DNA of 64,000 nt from Novosphingobium taihuense (GCF_007830315.1 NZ_VLKJ01000003.1:124001-188000), one strand, 5' to 3'. Positions 44,753 through 52,998 are shown, counted from the first letter of the stretch. Notes: generated from the sequence alone by a model not told the origin. Numbers and translations are program-made.

Positions 44753-44761
44753 TTATTCACG
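44753..44761 (+). promoter_or_regulatory. Second DnaA-box-like site
   Basis: TTATTCACG has one mismatch from the relaxed DnaA box TTATNCACA and lies 72 bp from the perfect box on the same strand. Confidence 0.35.
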
Positions 44762-44790
44762 GCACGAATCGTACTTAACGGATGAGAAAT

Positions 44791-44873
44791 CTGCCGGTAA
44801 TGGTCCGGTGGGGCAGGTAATCAGCGCTGCACCACGGTGCAGCAAGGAGCTATCCGGAAGCGCGGATTACCTG
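44791..44873 (+). ncRNA. Possible structured RNA leader of DUF2141 gene
   Basis: The stretch ahead of the DUF2141 start can fold strongly. A 9-bp outer stem CAGGTAATC/GATTACCTG (44814-44822 with 44865-44873) encloses a perfect GCTGCAC/GTGCAGC hairpin (44826-44843), and CTGCC/GGCAG (44791-44795 with 44812-44816) offers an alternative pairing with the outer stem's left arm. This looks like a switchable leader or small RNA. It matches no riboswitch class I know. Confidence 0.35.
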
Positions 44874-44903
44874 AAAGACACATCGAAATCGGGGCTTTTG
44901 AAC

Positions 44904-45398
44904 ATGACCAAGCCGAGACGGTTACGCGCCGCGGCCGTGATTACTGCCAGTGCTTTTGCTGCAATTGTCGGCGGTAGCACGGCTGCAAGCGCCAATGGCC
45001 CCAACTGCGCCGGGCCTGTCAGCGATACTTACATCAACGTGACGATCGACGGCGTGCGCAACGGCAACGGATTGATGGCGGTCACGCTCTATGCGGACGA
45101 GCCACGCAAGTTCCTTGTCAAGAAGGGCTCGATGTACGTTGGCCGCGTTGATGCCACGGCGCCCGAGACGCGCATGTGCCTCTATGTGCCCAAGCCCGGC
45201 GTCTATGCGCTGGCGGTGTACCATGACGAGGACGCGAGCAAGAACCTGAAGCGCAGCGGCGTCCTCGGCCTGCCCGAGGAAGGCTTCGGCTTTTCCAACA
45301 ACCCGCCGACGATCGCCAGCATCCCCTCGTTCCGCTCGGTACGCCTGAATGTCTCGAAATCGGGCCTATCGACCCGAATTCATCTCAAGTACCCTTGA
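44904..45398 (+). CDS. DUF2141 family exported protein
   Basis: A 164-residue secreted protein: signal peptide to about residue 30 (cleaved near AASA-N), then a DUF2141 beta-sandwich domain with INVTIDGVRNGNGLMAVTLYAD, a Cys in RMCLYVPKPGVYALAVYHDEDAS and the terminal LPEEGFGFSNNP. DUF2141 proteins occur in the envelope and are of unknown function; the acidic HDED segment is a typical signature. The long in-frame upstream extension is antisense to rpe and is not coding. The ATG at 44904 follows a possibly structured leader. Confidence 0.9.
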   Translation: MTKPRRLRAAAVITASAFAAIVGGSTAASANGPNCAGPVSDTYINVTIDGVRNGNGLMAVTLYADEPRKFLVKKGSMYVGRVDATAPETRMCLYVPKPGVYALAVYHDEDASKNLKRSGVLGLPEEGFGFSNNPPTIASIPSFRSVRLNVSKSGLSTRIHLKYP

Positions 45399-45406
45399 GG
45401 CCGGTG

Positions 45407-45430
45407 CGGGAGCGGCAACGCTCCCGTTCT
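45407..45430. terminator. Intrinsic terminator with GNRA-type loop
   Basis: CGGGAGCG (45407-45414) and CGCTCCCG (45419-45426) pair around GCAA, followed by TTCT. It lies in the 34-bp gap between convergent DUF2141 and nucleotidyltransferase genes. Confidence 0.75.
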
Positions 45431-45432
45431 GG

Positions 45433-46191
45433 TCACTCGCCCGCAGGTACGCCGATATCGGCGAAGGTCCGCGCGAGGTGCCATGGCGCAAGCTCTTCGG
45501 CGAGCGCGTGCGCACGTGGGTCGTCCACGTCCATCCACCACGCATCCTCGATATCCATTGTCCCCGCACGTCCCGCGTCGGCCAGGCGCTGCATGCCGTC
45601 GGACAGGCTCCCGGGCTTTCCCTCGGCGATGGCATCACGGATTGCCAGCGCGAGTTCGGGCGTGGCGAGGAATGCGCCACAGTCGACCGCATCATAAGGT
45701 GTGATGGTCTTGCCGATGGCGGTGATGCGGCCTTCGTCGTCCATCCGCACCCAGGTCGCGTCATCGGGATCGACCAGCGGATTGTCGACGCGGCGGTCGA
45801 CCGCCAGCGTCACCCCGCGATCCGGGCCATCCTCCAGCATCAGCCGTTCGAGGATGTCGGCGTCGAACATGTGATCGGCCATCATCAGCAGGTAGTTGCC
45901 GTCGCACCGTGTCGCGCCGGCCATGACCGAATGGCCGTTGGGCGTGGACCAGTTGCTCAGCCGCACCGGCACGATCTCGATCCCGGCGCGCAGCGAAAGA
46001 TCGGCGAGGAAAGCCTCGAGCATGTCGGCATGATGGCCGGTCACCACCACCACCCGGGTCACCCCAGCCAGCATCGCCTGGCGCACGCCGATCTCGATCA
46101 GCGGCACGCCCGCAACGGGAGTGAGCGGCTTCGACGGCGAAAGCTCGGCAAGGCGGCTGCCGTATCCGGCAGCGATGATCAGGGCATCCAT
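45433..46191 (-). CDS. Nucleotidyltransferase, inositol-1-phosphate cytidylyltransferase-like
   Basis: A 252-residue NTP-transferase-fold protein. The nucleotide loop is IIAAGYGSRLAELSPSKPLTPVAG with its GxGSR and Lys, the metal-binding Asp is in LLMMADHMFD, and a second Asp lies in WWMDVDDPRAH. It stands next to myo-inositol-phosphate synthase, a pairing known from CDP-inositol-forming IPCT enzymes; CTP and inositol phosphate are therefore the best guess for substrates. Choline or sugar phosphates cannot be excluded. ATG at 46191 matches the fold start. A terminator separates it from the upstream ino1 gene, so expression may be separate. Confidence 0.8.
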   Translation of the reverse strand: MDALIIAAGYGSRLAELSPSKPLTPVAGVPLIEIGVRQAMLAGVTRVVVVTGHHADMLEAFLADLSLRAGIEIVPVRLSNWSTPNGHSVMAGATRCDGNYLLMMADHMFDADILERLMLEDGPDRGVTLAVDRRVDNPLVDPDDATWVRMDDEGRITAIGKTITPYDAVDCGAFLATPELALAIRDAIAEGKPGSLSDGMQRLADAGRAGTMDIEDAWWMDVDDPRAHALAEELAPWHLARTFADIGVPAGE

Positions 46192-46224
46192 GGTCGATCC
46201 GGGTAGAGGTTTCGCGCACAAATG

Positions 46225-46261
46225 AAAAGGCCGACCAGACGCAGAGTCCGGTCGGCCTTTT
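46225..46261. terminator. Intrinsic terminator of ino1
   Basis: AAAAGGCCGACC (46225-46236) pairs with GGTCGGCCTTTT (46250-46261) over a 13-nt loop. Read leftward it gives a stem and U-run just after the inositol-phosphate synthase stop. Confidence 0.85.
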
Positions 46262-46284
46262 CGATTTTGCGGAAAAGCGGTCGC

Positions 46285-47385
46285 TTATTCGGCGGCCAGC
46301 TTCTCGACCGACGCGTACTCGTCAACCATCTGAGCGGCGACGTCGTCGTTGAACTGCTGCGGCGGGTGCTTGCAGAAGTAGGCCGACGGACCGATCAGGG
46401 CACCGCCCTCACCGCGCTCGAGCGCAACCTTGCAGCAACGAATCGCGTCCATGACGCAAGCGGCCGAGTTCGGGCTGTCTTCAACCGAAAGACGCAGTTC
46501 CAGATTCATCGGAACGTTGCCCCACTGCTGGCCTTCCATGCGGATGAAGCACAGCTTGTTGTCCTTCTGCCAGGGAACATAGTCCGAAGGACCGACGTGG
46601 ATGTTCTCGTCCTCGAGACGCGTGGCGAGCATGGCCTGCACTGCTTCGGTCTTCGATTCCTTCTTGCTGCCCAGACGCTGGCGGTCGAGCATGTTCATGA
46701 AGTCGGTGTTGCCACCGGTGTTGAGCTGGTAGGTGCGCTCGACGTTCACGCCGCGGGCGGCGAAGAGGCTGGAGAGCACGCGGTGGACGATGGTTGCACC
46801 GACCTGCGCCTTGATGTCGTCGCCGACGATCGGGATGCGCTTCTCGCGGAACTTCGCTTCCCATTCCGGGGTCGAAGCGATGAACACGGGCATGCAGTTG
46901 ACGACGGCAACGCCGGCTTCAAGTGCGCATTCCATGTAGAACTCGGTGGCTTCCTGCGACCCGACGGGGAGGAAGTTGAGGAGTACTTCAGCGCCCGAAT
47001 CCTTCAGAGCCTTGACGATGTCGGCCTGGGTGGCTTCGGGCTGGTCGGCCACGATGAAGCCCTTTTCACCGACCGAGGTCATGTGCGCGGCAACGCCGTC
47101 GGACACGCGACCCATGATCACCTTGGCGCCGGTCTGCGGCACGTTGGGCTGGAACACGGTGGTGTTGTTCGGAGCGGCGAAGATGGCTTCGGCAATGTCC
47201 TTGCCGACCTTGCGCGCGTCAACGTCGACGCCGAGCACGAAATCGACGTCACCGGCGCCATAGCCGCCAATGCGGTCGTGGATGAGGCCCTGCGACGAAT
47301 TGTTGTTGCGATAGTAGGCTACACCCTGCACCAGCGAACTAGCGCAGTTGCCCACGCCGATCACGGCGACCTTGATTGGCTTCAT
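46285..47385 (-). CDS. ino1: myo-Inositol-1-phosphate synthase
   Basis: A 366-residue NAD-dependent enzyme that converts glucose 6-phosphate to 1L-myo-inositol 1-phosphate. The Rossmann loop is GVGNCASSLVQGV near the start; NNTTVFQP, the catalytic-domain block NFLPVGSQEATEFYMECALEAG, KAQVGATIVHRVLSS and TYQLNTGGNTDFMNM are conserved among bacterial/archaeal-type synthases. It is the metabolic entry point for the surrounding cluster. ATG start; a 276-bp spacer without recognised motifs lies upstream, and a terminator lies downstream. Confidence 0.95.
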   Translation of the reverse strand: MKPIKVAVIGVGNCASSLVQGVAYYRNNNSSQGLIHDRIGGYGAGDVDFVLGVDVDARKVGKDIAEAIFAAPNNTTVFQPNVPQTGAKVIMGRVSDGVAAHMTSVGEKGFIVADQPEATQADIVKALKDSGAEVLLNFLPVGSQEATEFYMECALEAGVAVVNCMPVFIASTPEWEAKFREKRIPIVGDDIKAQVGATIVHRVLSSLFAARGVNVERTYQLNTGGNTDFMNMLDRQRLGSKKESKTEAVQAMLATRLEDENIHVGPSDYVPWQKDNKLCFIRMEGQQWGNVPMNLELRLSVEDSPNSAACVMDAIRCCKVALERGEGGALIGPSAYFCKHPPQQFNDDVAAQMVDEYASVEKLAAE

Positions 47386-47661
47386 GAATAACGATCCCTT
47401 CAGACAGGCGCCCTGAGGCGGCTGTAATCAAACTGACTCAAAATACCGAAATGCCGTCGAATGCAAGCCGATTCCTCAGTCCGTCACGACGAAGCGGGGA
47501 ATGGCAGGTCGATAAAACCCACCTTGATCCTCGCTCCCTACTCGCAATCCCGCCACCTGCACTGCACCAAAGTACGGGCGCGCAGGCTACAGCAAGTTCC
47601 GATGGGACGCGGCCCTTAACCGAAAAATGCGGCCTGCGATAGTGCGTTTCCACAAGAGGGC

Positions 47662-48345
47662 TCAGATCACGGCAACCGATGCCCCGATCGTGGCAATATG
47701 GTCACCAAGGTCTTCCAGCGAGGCCAGGGTCCGGGTTCCCGGCACAGCCCTCTCGAAATCCTCCTGCGAGAACGCGTCGGTCAGGAGGGCCCGAAACCGG
47801 ACTCCTGCGGCGGCCGCGATGTGGGCGTCGTTCGGTGAATCTCCGGTGAACAGAAATCCGGTGCGGCTCACGCCGAAACGCTCTTCCAGCCTCCTGAAGT
47901 GCGCCTCGCCCTTGGCAAAGCCGGGATCGCCGGCATTTGCGGCGCGATATCCGAGCGCGCAATCCACCGGCCAGTCACGCGCCAGACGCTCGACATAGCA
48001 TTCGAGATTGTTCGAAGAGATCGCGACGAGAAAGCCCGCATCGCGCCAGCCCTGCAGCAGCGCAGCGGTTTCGGGCGCGATGGCGATGCCGGTCAGGTAG
48101 CCATCCTTCCACTGCTCGAAGCGCTCGGCCACCGGATCGGTGTCCTGGCCGGGGTAGAGTTGGCGCAACTGCCGCTCGAACGGCAGCCCCGATGTGGCAA
48201 AATAGGATTTGCGCGCCTGATCGAAGGGCGTGCCGAACGCTTCCTCCATCAATTGCGCGGCGCGATCGGCATAGTCGTCCATCGTCGGGACCAGGGTCCC
48301 GTCGAGATCGAACACCAGCACCTTGACCTTGCTATCGACGCTCAC
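47662..48345 (-). CDS. HAD-family phosphatase
   Basis: A 227-residue haloacid dehalogenase-type hydrolase. Motif I is VFDLDGTLVPTMDD with the nucleophilic Asp, an alpha-helical cap follows, motif II lies in LVAISSNN, and motif IV is FTGDSPNDAHIAAAAG. It would remove phosphate from a small metabolite or a phospho-lipid/polyol-phosphate intermediate; the context favours the latter. It starts with GTG overlapping the stop of the neighbouring nucleotidyltransferase (GTGA), so the two are translationally coupled. Confidence 0.88.
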   Translation of the reverse strand: MSVDSKVKVLVFDLDGTLVPTMDDYADRAAQLMEEAFGTPFDQARKSYFATSGLPFERQLRQLYPGQDTDPVAERFEQWKDGYLTGIAIAPETAALLQGWRDAGFLVAISSNNLECYVERLARDWPVDCALGYRAANAGDPGFAKGEAHFRRLEERFGVSRTGFLFTGDSPNDAHIAAAAGVRFRALLTDAFSQEDFERAVPGTRTLASLEDLGDHIATIGASVAVI

Positions 48346-49061
48346 GCAATCAGGCTTTCACGGGCGATGGCAAGGTCTTCGGGCGTATCCACCTCGAACC
48401 ACTTGAGCCCGGACAGCCAGCAGACCTGCGGCGCGCTCTGCGGGTCTTGCGCCAGTTCGTGGAGCACCATCTCGACCGAGGCGCTGGCAAGATCGCGGCT
48501 GGCAAGGACATGGTCGAACGCGGCCCAGTAGGTTGTCTGGCTGTCCGCGCCGATCCGGGTCGTGCCTATATAGGCGCCGTCGTACTTGGGCAGCGTCTTG
48601 GAGATCGCGACGAGCGCACCGTCCTTCTCGATCACCTTCATCTCGTCGGGCAGCACCGGCCGCTCGCGCTCGCAGGCAATCGCAATGCCAGCGTCTGCCC
48701 TGGGCGCGAAGTGCCGGGTGTACATGTCGGCGGGAAACAGGTGGTCGGCGTTGGTCAGCACGAACGGCGCATGGCCGATCAGCGGACGCGCGGCGCCGAG
48801 AGAGGTCAGGTTCCCGGCCTCGAGCATGGTGTTGCGCACGGTGCGTACCGGCGCGTCCGGCCAGTGCGCGGCAATGTGGTCCTCGATAAGATGGGCGCGG
48901 TATCCGGTGACGACGATGACCTCCTCGACAACGGCGAGGAGCGCTTCAATCGCGAAATCGAGGCAAGTGCGGCCTGCAACGGTCATCAGCGGCTTGGGCA
49001 GGGACTCGGTCGCATCGCCGAGCCGGCTTCCGCGGCCCGCAGCCAGGATAACACCCTTCAT
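48342..49061 (-). CDS. Second nucleotidyltransferase (LicC/IPCT-like)
   Basis: A 239-residue NTP transferase. The signature GVILAAGRGSRLGDATESLPKPLM holds the NTP loop and Lys, the metal Asp is in VLTNADHLF, and KWFEVDTPEDLAIA is the typical second metal block of sugar- or alcohol-phosphate nucleotidyltransferases. It differs clearly from the first nucleotidyltransferase at 45.4 kb, so two activated compounds may be made. GAGGG precedes the ATG. It overlaps the HAD phosphatase start by 4 bp, so an alcohol phosphate pathway is a fair inference. Confidence 0.85.
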   Translation of the reverse strand: MKGVILAAGRGSRLGDATESLPKPLMTVAGRTCLDFAIEALLAVVEEVIVVTGYRAHLIEDHIAAHWPDAPVRTVRNTMLEAGNLTSLGAARPLIGHAPFVLTNADHLFPADMYTRHFAPRADAGIAIACERERPVLPDEMKVIEKDGALVAISKTLPKYDGAYIGTTRIGADSQTTYWAAFDHVLASRDLASASVEMVLHELAQDPQSAPQVCWLSGLKWFEVDTPEDLAIARESLIA

Positions 49062-49170
49062 CGATTCCCTCGGTTCCCAGTTGCGGTCGGACGCGTGCAA
49101 TTTGGGGGAAGGTGGCCCGTCGCGCAAGGGGTGGGGCTAATTGCACCCGCCATGCACCCCCAAAGCCTGC

Positions 49171-49231
49171 GGGAGTTGCCGCTTTGCCCCCGAGAGTTGC
49201 CCGTCCGCTCCCGAGAGTTGCGGTAGAGTTG
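49171..49231. repeat. Short direct repeats upstream of second nucleotidyltransferase
   Basis: The element GAGTTG recurs with flanking CG-rich bases: GGGAGTTGCC (49171), CGAGAGTTGC (49191), CCGAGAGTTGC (49211) and TAGAGTTGG (49223). Spacing is close to 20 bp for the first three, about two helical turns. Position fits binding sites in the leftward promoter of the nucleotidyltransferase gene. Confidence 0.45.
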
Positions 49232-49242
49232 GAGACGTGGAT

Positions 49243-50364
49243 TCAGAGCTGTCGCATGTGTGGCGGGAGCAGCGATCCCTCGCTGTCCCGGGCGATCAGT
49301 GGTGCACACCAGGCCACTGCGCCGAGCCAGATGCACAGGCCACCCAGGAGCATCCCGGGCAGGAGCCAGGCAAGGCCAAGCAGGCAGAACACGCAGGCGA
49401 CCATCACATAGACATCGCGCTTGAACAGCCGCTCCAGCGTCAGCGTGACCGTCTGCAATACCGGCCGACCGTCAAGCTTGCGCTCCAGCGCTGCGCGCAG
49501 AACGTCGAAGCTGCCGCGCCTTGGTCCCATGCGTACAAGGATGCTCATGGCGATTATGCCGCTGACCAGCAGGACCACGCAGGCAAGCGCAATCCACGCG
49601 TAATCAATACCATAGGTGCGGATCACGCCGGTCATCAGCCCGATCACGAAGCCGAGATTGGCCACCATATCGCAGGCGGTATCGAGCAGCGCGCCACGTC
49701 GGCTCATCGCCCAGGAAACGCGGGCAATGTCGCCATCGACGCAATCGGTGACCGAAACCGCCTGGAACAGGAAGCCGCCAAGCGCCAGCCATTCGACGCC
49801 GCCCTGGCCGAGGATCACCGCCATGACCATGGCCAGCGCCAAAGTGAACCAGGTGATCGGATCGGGCCCGAGGCCCAGCTTCATCGCCACGGCCGACATG
49901 CGGAACGAGATCGGCCGGTTGATCCAGCGGCCGACCGGGCCTTCGGTTGGCTTGAGCGTCGCGCGTAGCAGCGCCAAGACCGTGGCGTGGTCGCTCGGCT
50001 CCCGGATAAGGCGCGGATCGCCCGGCGCGAGAACCAGCGCGGGATCATCGCGCAACGCTTCGAGCGCGGCCCTGGTAGGCTGGGCTTCGGCGGGCAGGTG
50101 CGCGGTACCGGTCGGCAGAGGCGTTCCGGGCACGACCACGGTGACCTGCGGCAAGGGCCGCGCGCGCATCGAAAAGCTGCGGCGCCAGTCCTCATCGACC
50201 GGTGCGTCGGCGACGATCGTAATGGTCTGTGCGCCGACCAGATCGGCCAGAATCACCCCTCGCGCGATTCCGCTTATCCCGCCGATGCGTCGGCGCAGAT
50301 AGGAACTTGCTGGAATCGCGACAGAAAACGAGGTATTCAAGCGTGTCTGCCTTGCCGAGAGCAC
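49243..50364 (-). CDS. CDP-alcohol phosphotransferase with degenerate N-terminal nucleotidyltransferase-like domain
   Basis: A 373-residue membrane protein. The C-terminal half (about 160-373) holds the complete CDP-alcohol phosphotransferase motif DGDIAR...GALLD...D (DG-x2-AR-x8-G-x3-D-x3-D) near residues 206-228 and several membrane helices. The first ~150 residues look like an NTP-transferase fold (GGISGIARGVILADLVGAQTITIVAD) but lack the GxGxR/Lys loop, recalling the bifunctional IPCT/DIPP synthases with a dead or remodelled N-terminal domain. The start is GTG with GGAAAGGG upstream. It would transfer an alcohol phosphate from a CDP-alcohol to another alcohol or lipid. Confidence 0.85.
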   Translation of the reverse strand: MLSARQTRLNTSFSVAIPASSYLRRRIGGISGIARGVILADLVGAQTITIVADAPVDEDWRRSFSMRARPLPQVTVVVPGTPLPTGTAHLPAEAQPTRAALEALRDDPALVLAPGDPRLIREPSDHATVLALLRATLKPTEGPVGRWINRPISFRMSAVAMKLGLGPDPITWFTLALAMVMAVILGQGGVEWLALGGFLFQAVSVTDCVDGDIARVSWAMSRRGALLDTACDMVANLGFVIGLMTGVIRTYGIDYAWIALACVVLLVSGIIAMSILVRMGPRRGSFDVLRAALERKLDGRPVLQTVTLTLERLFKRDVYVMVACVFCLLGLAWLLPGMLLGGLCIWLGAVAWCAPLIARDSEGSLLPPHMRQL

Positions 50365-50484
50365 TTCAGGCCCTTTCCTCGGCCTATAGACACGGCTACC
50401 TGTTGCGCCAAGACGGCACACGCGGGCGGGCTGATCGGGAGCGCTGCCCGTGTCCTGCAGGCAACGGATTAAGGGGTCGCATCA

Positions 50485-51417
50485 GTGAACGCGGGAAATC
50501 GGACCGGGGCAATCGAGCGGCCCAAGCGTCCGCGTGAATTGCAGGACGGGCTGAACTATCACCTCTACCATCCGCTGGCATGGCGGCTGGCAAGGCTGCT
50601 GGCGCACACCCCGCTGACCCCGAACATGGTCTCGGTATTCGGCGGCCTTCTCGTCGTTGCCGCGGGCGTCGTCTATTTCAACATGGATTCGACCGGCGGC
50701 ACATGGGCGCTGGGCTGGCCGATGGGCGCGATGCTGGGCATGGCGCTGCACATGAGCTGGCACGTGGTCGATGGCGCGGACGGCGATCTCGCGCGGATCA
50801 CCGGCAAGTCCAGCCCGATCGGCGAGATGGTCGACGGCATCTGTGATTATGCCAGCCACATCGTGCTCTACGTTCTTCTGGCCTTCGTGTTGACGCGCCA
50901 GATCGGATCGGGCCCGGCCTGGGCGTGGACGCTGGGCGCGGGCGCCAGCCACATCGTCCAGTCCAACCATGTCGAGGTGCAGCGCCGGTTCTACCAGTAC
51001 TGGACCTATGCGGTTCCGTGGCTGAACAACGCCAAGGACAATCAGGCGGGCCTTTTCGGCAGCCAGTCGCTGTTCTCGCGTCTTTTCGAACCGATTGCAC
51101 GGGGATACCTGTTCCTTGCTGCGGGCATGACCCCGCATGCGCGCCGGATCGACGAAGCGGTCCGCCAGTCGCTTGCATCTGACGACAAGCCGAGGCTCGA
51201 TGCGATCCGGGCCGAAGTGGCGCGCGAACAGAAGCCGCTCCTGAGCTTCCTCAAGCTGCTCGGACCCAATCCGCGCGCTATCGTGCTGGGACTGGCAATG
51301 ATCGCCGGAAGCCCGGTCTACTACTTCTTCTATCAGGTGGTGGTGCTGAACCTGCTCCTGCTGATCTCGGTCCAGCTGCACAACCGCGCGGCACAGCGCA
51401 CTGCGTCGAGAATCTAG
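50485..51417 (+). CDS. CDP-alcohol phosphatidyltransferase family protein
   Basis: A 310-residue membrane enzyme with the full motif DGDLARITGKSSPIGEMVDGICD near residues 98-120 (read as DG-x2-AR-x8-G-x3-D-x3-D) and four to six predicted helices. The N-terminus ELQDGLNYHLYHPLAWRLARLL leads straight into the transferase domain; the middle has a soluble insertion (about 165-255). The start is GTG with AAGGGG. It is divergent from the other CDP-alcohol enzyme and converges with the flippase gene, sharing the CTAG at the stops. Substrates are unknown. Confidence 0.88.
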   Translation: MNAGNRTGAIERPKRPRELQDGLNYHLYHPLAWRLARLLAHTPLTPNMVSVFGGLLVVAAGVVYFNMDSTGGTWALGWPMGAMLGMALHMSWHVVDGADGDLARITGKSSPIGEMVDGICDYASHIVLYVLLAFVLTRQIGSGPAWAWTLGAGASHIVQSNHVEVQRRFYQYWTYAVPWLNNAKDNQAGLFGSQSLFSRLFEPIARGYLFLAAGMTPHARRIDEAVRQSLASDDKPRLDAIRAEVAREQKPLLSFLKLLGPNPRAIVLGLAMIAGSPVYYFFYQVVVLNLLLLISVQLHNRAAQRTASRI

Positions 51418-52916
51418 CTGACGCGGTAACGGTCGAGCGAGAGCACGCCCGGGTGCGCCTTGCGCCAGAGGGCGACGAAGGCACCGTAGAAGACCAGCGC
51501 GATCAGCGGGGCGAGTGCCTTGATCACCATCGGATGGGCGCCTGCCAGGGCCGTGCCCGCCGCAAGCCCGCCAAGCCAGAGGCCGAGGAGGACAGATGCG
51601 CCTGCAGCCAGCATCGGGATGCCAGCATGAAACGGGTGCGGACGCACGCCAAGCCCTGAAAGCCAGTGCCTGCGGATGAACGAGGCGACGAGCGCGGCCA
51701 GCAGCATCGCCAGGCCTGCGCCGAAGATTCCGTATTCCGGGGTGAGCAATGGAATCGTGATGCCCGCGATCAGGATCAGGATCAGGTTGACTTGCAAGGC
51801 GAGGGCAGGGCGGCGGTAGTAGAGGATCAGTTCCGACACGCCGAACGCGCCGTTGACGGTTTCAGCCAGAACCATCGCCAGCAGCGCGGCGTAGCTCCCG
51901 GCATAGTGCGCGCCGAACAGGTCGAGCAGCGCCTCGCCGGTTGCCGCCATGAGCAGGACGACGGCGAGCTGGAACGTGAGGATCACGCGCGTTGCCGCGG
52001 CGGTAGCCTTGCCGGTGGCGACATCGCCGTCAGCCATCATCGTGCGCGCGGTGAGCGGGGTGAGGATGCCGTCGAAGGCCTGCCGCACTTGCAGGATCGG
52101 CGTGCGCAACTGGCGCAGCACGCCATAGACGCCGACCGCCGCATCGCCAAGCAGGAAGCCGACGAGATAGAGATCGATGCGCTGCGCCAGCGTGGTCAGG
52201 AAATCGCTGCCACTGGCGGGTACAAGCGAACGAGCGCGGGCCAGCAGCGCGGCAGGATTCGGTCGCCAACGGCGCAGGTGCAGCGAGCCGAGGCAGTGGC
52301 GCGCGCTCCACACAGAGAACAGCGCCAGCGCAATCGAACCGGCCCAATAGCCGAAAACCATCCCGGTCTGTTCGAGACCGAGATACCATGCTCCAAACGC
52401 GACCGCGGCCAGCACGTATGGCTCGACGAGGCCGCGCGCGAGCACTTCGTAGCGCATCTTGTGGGTCCAGCGCGTGGCGGCCAGCGCGATGTCGCCGAAG
52501 ATCTGGCCGAGCACGGCAGGGGCGATCAGGGCGAGGGCAAGGCGCAACTCGTTGGAGACAAGCCGATCGGGCAGGGCCTGAGCGCCGAAGACAAGCACTG
52601 CCGAGACGAGCACGCCGGCAAAAAGGGCAAGCAGCAGAGCATCGAGCAGGACATGGGTGGCAAGGCGCAGGTTTTCGCCTGTCGTCGCTTCTTCGAGCCA
52701 AGGGAAGATCATGCGCTTGAGGCCGAGGCTGGCGACCGGCACGGCCAGTTCGACCATGGCACTGGCCATGGTGAAGACGCCAAAGCTTGCCGCGCCATAG
52801 AGCCTCGCGCCAACATACAGGAACGAGGCGCGTGCGGCGAAACGGATGACGAAGCTCAGCGCGTTTGAACCCGCGCCGCGCGCAATTACCGTCTGGGAGC
52901 CTCGGGACGCGGTCAT
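51414..52916 (-). CDS. Flippase-like multi-helix membrane protein (polysaccharide biosynthesis/MATE-like)
   Basis: A 500-residue membrane protein with about 12-14 helices and the look of Wzx/MurJ-like exporters in the MOP superfamily: an N-terminal NALSFVIRFAARASFLYVGARLYG, the charged RTPILQVRQAFDGILTPLTARTM loop in the middle and a C-terminal short tail ending YRVS. Such proteins flip lipid-linked sugars or other amphipathic precursors across the inner membrane. In this cluster it is a good candidate to export the lipid product. The ATG at 52916 is used over a GTG 15 codons upstream. Confidence 0.82.
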   Translation of the reverse strand: MTASRGSQTVIARGAGSNALSFVIRFAARASFLYVGARLYGAASFGVFTMASAMVELAVPVASLGLKRMIFPWLEEATTGENLRLATHVLLDALLLALFAGVLVSAVLVFGAQALPDRLVSNELRLALALIAPAVLGQIFGDIALAATRWTHKMRYEVLARGLVEPYVLAAVAFGAWYLGLEQTGMVFGYWAGSIALALFSVWSARHCLGSLHLRRWRPNPAALLARARSLVPASGSDFLTTLAQRIDLYLVGFLLGDAAVGVYGVLRQLRTPILQVRQAFDGILTPLTARTMMADGDVATGKATAAATRVILTFQLAVVLLMAATGEALLDLFGAHYAGSYAALLAMVLAETVNGAFGVSELILYYRRPALALQVNLILILIAGITIPLLTPEYGIFGAGLAMLLAALVASFIRRHWLSGLGVRPHPFHAGIPMLAAGASVLLGLWLGGLAAGTALAGAHPMVIKALAPLIALVFYGAFVALWRKAHPGVLSLDRYRVS

Positions 52917-52998
52917 TTCGCTGCGGCGCTTGGCGGGTAATGCCCTGATTGGCAAGAGCACGGCGGTTGTCGAGAAGCAGCAAGCGCCAGATCCAGGA

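Noticed and set aside
44049..44903. A long in-frame upstream extension of the DUF2141 gene, antisense to rpe
   Set aside because: The DUF2141 protein has its own signal peptide at 44904, and the extension shows no family similarity and overlaps rpe on the other strand.
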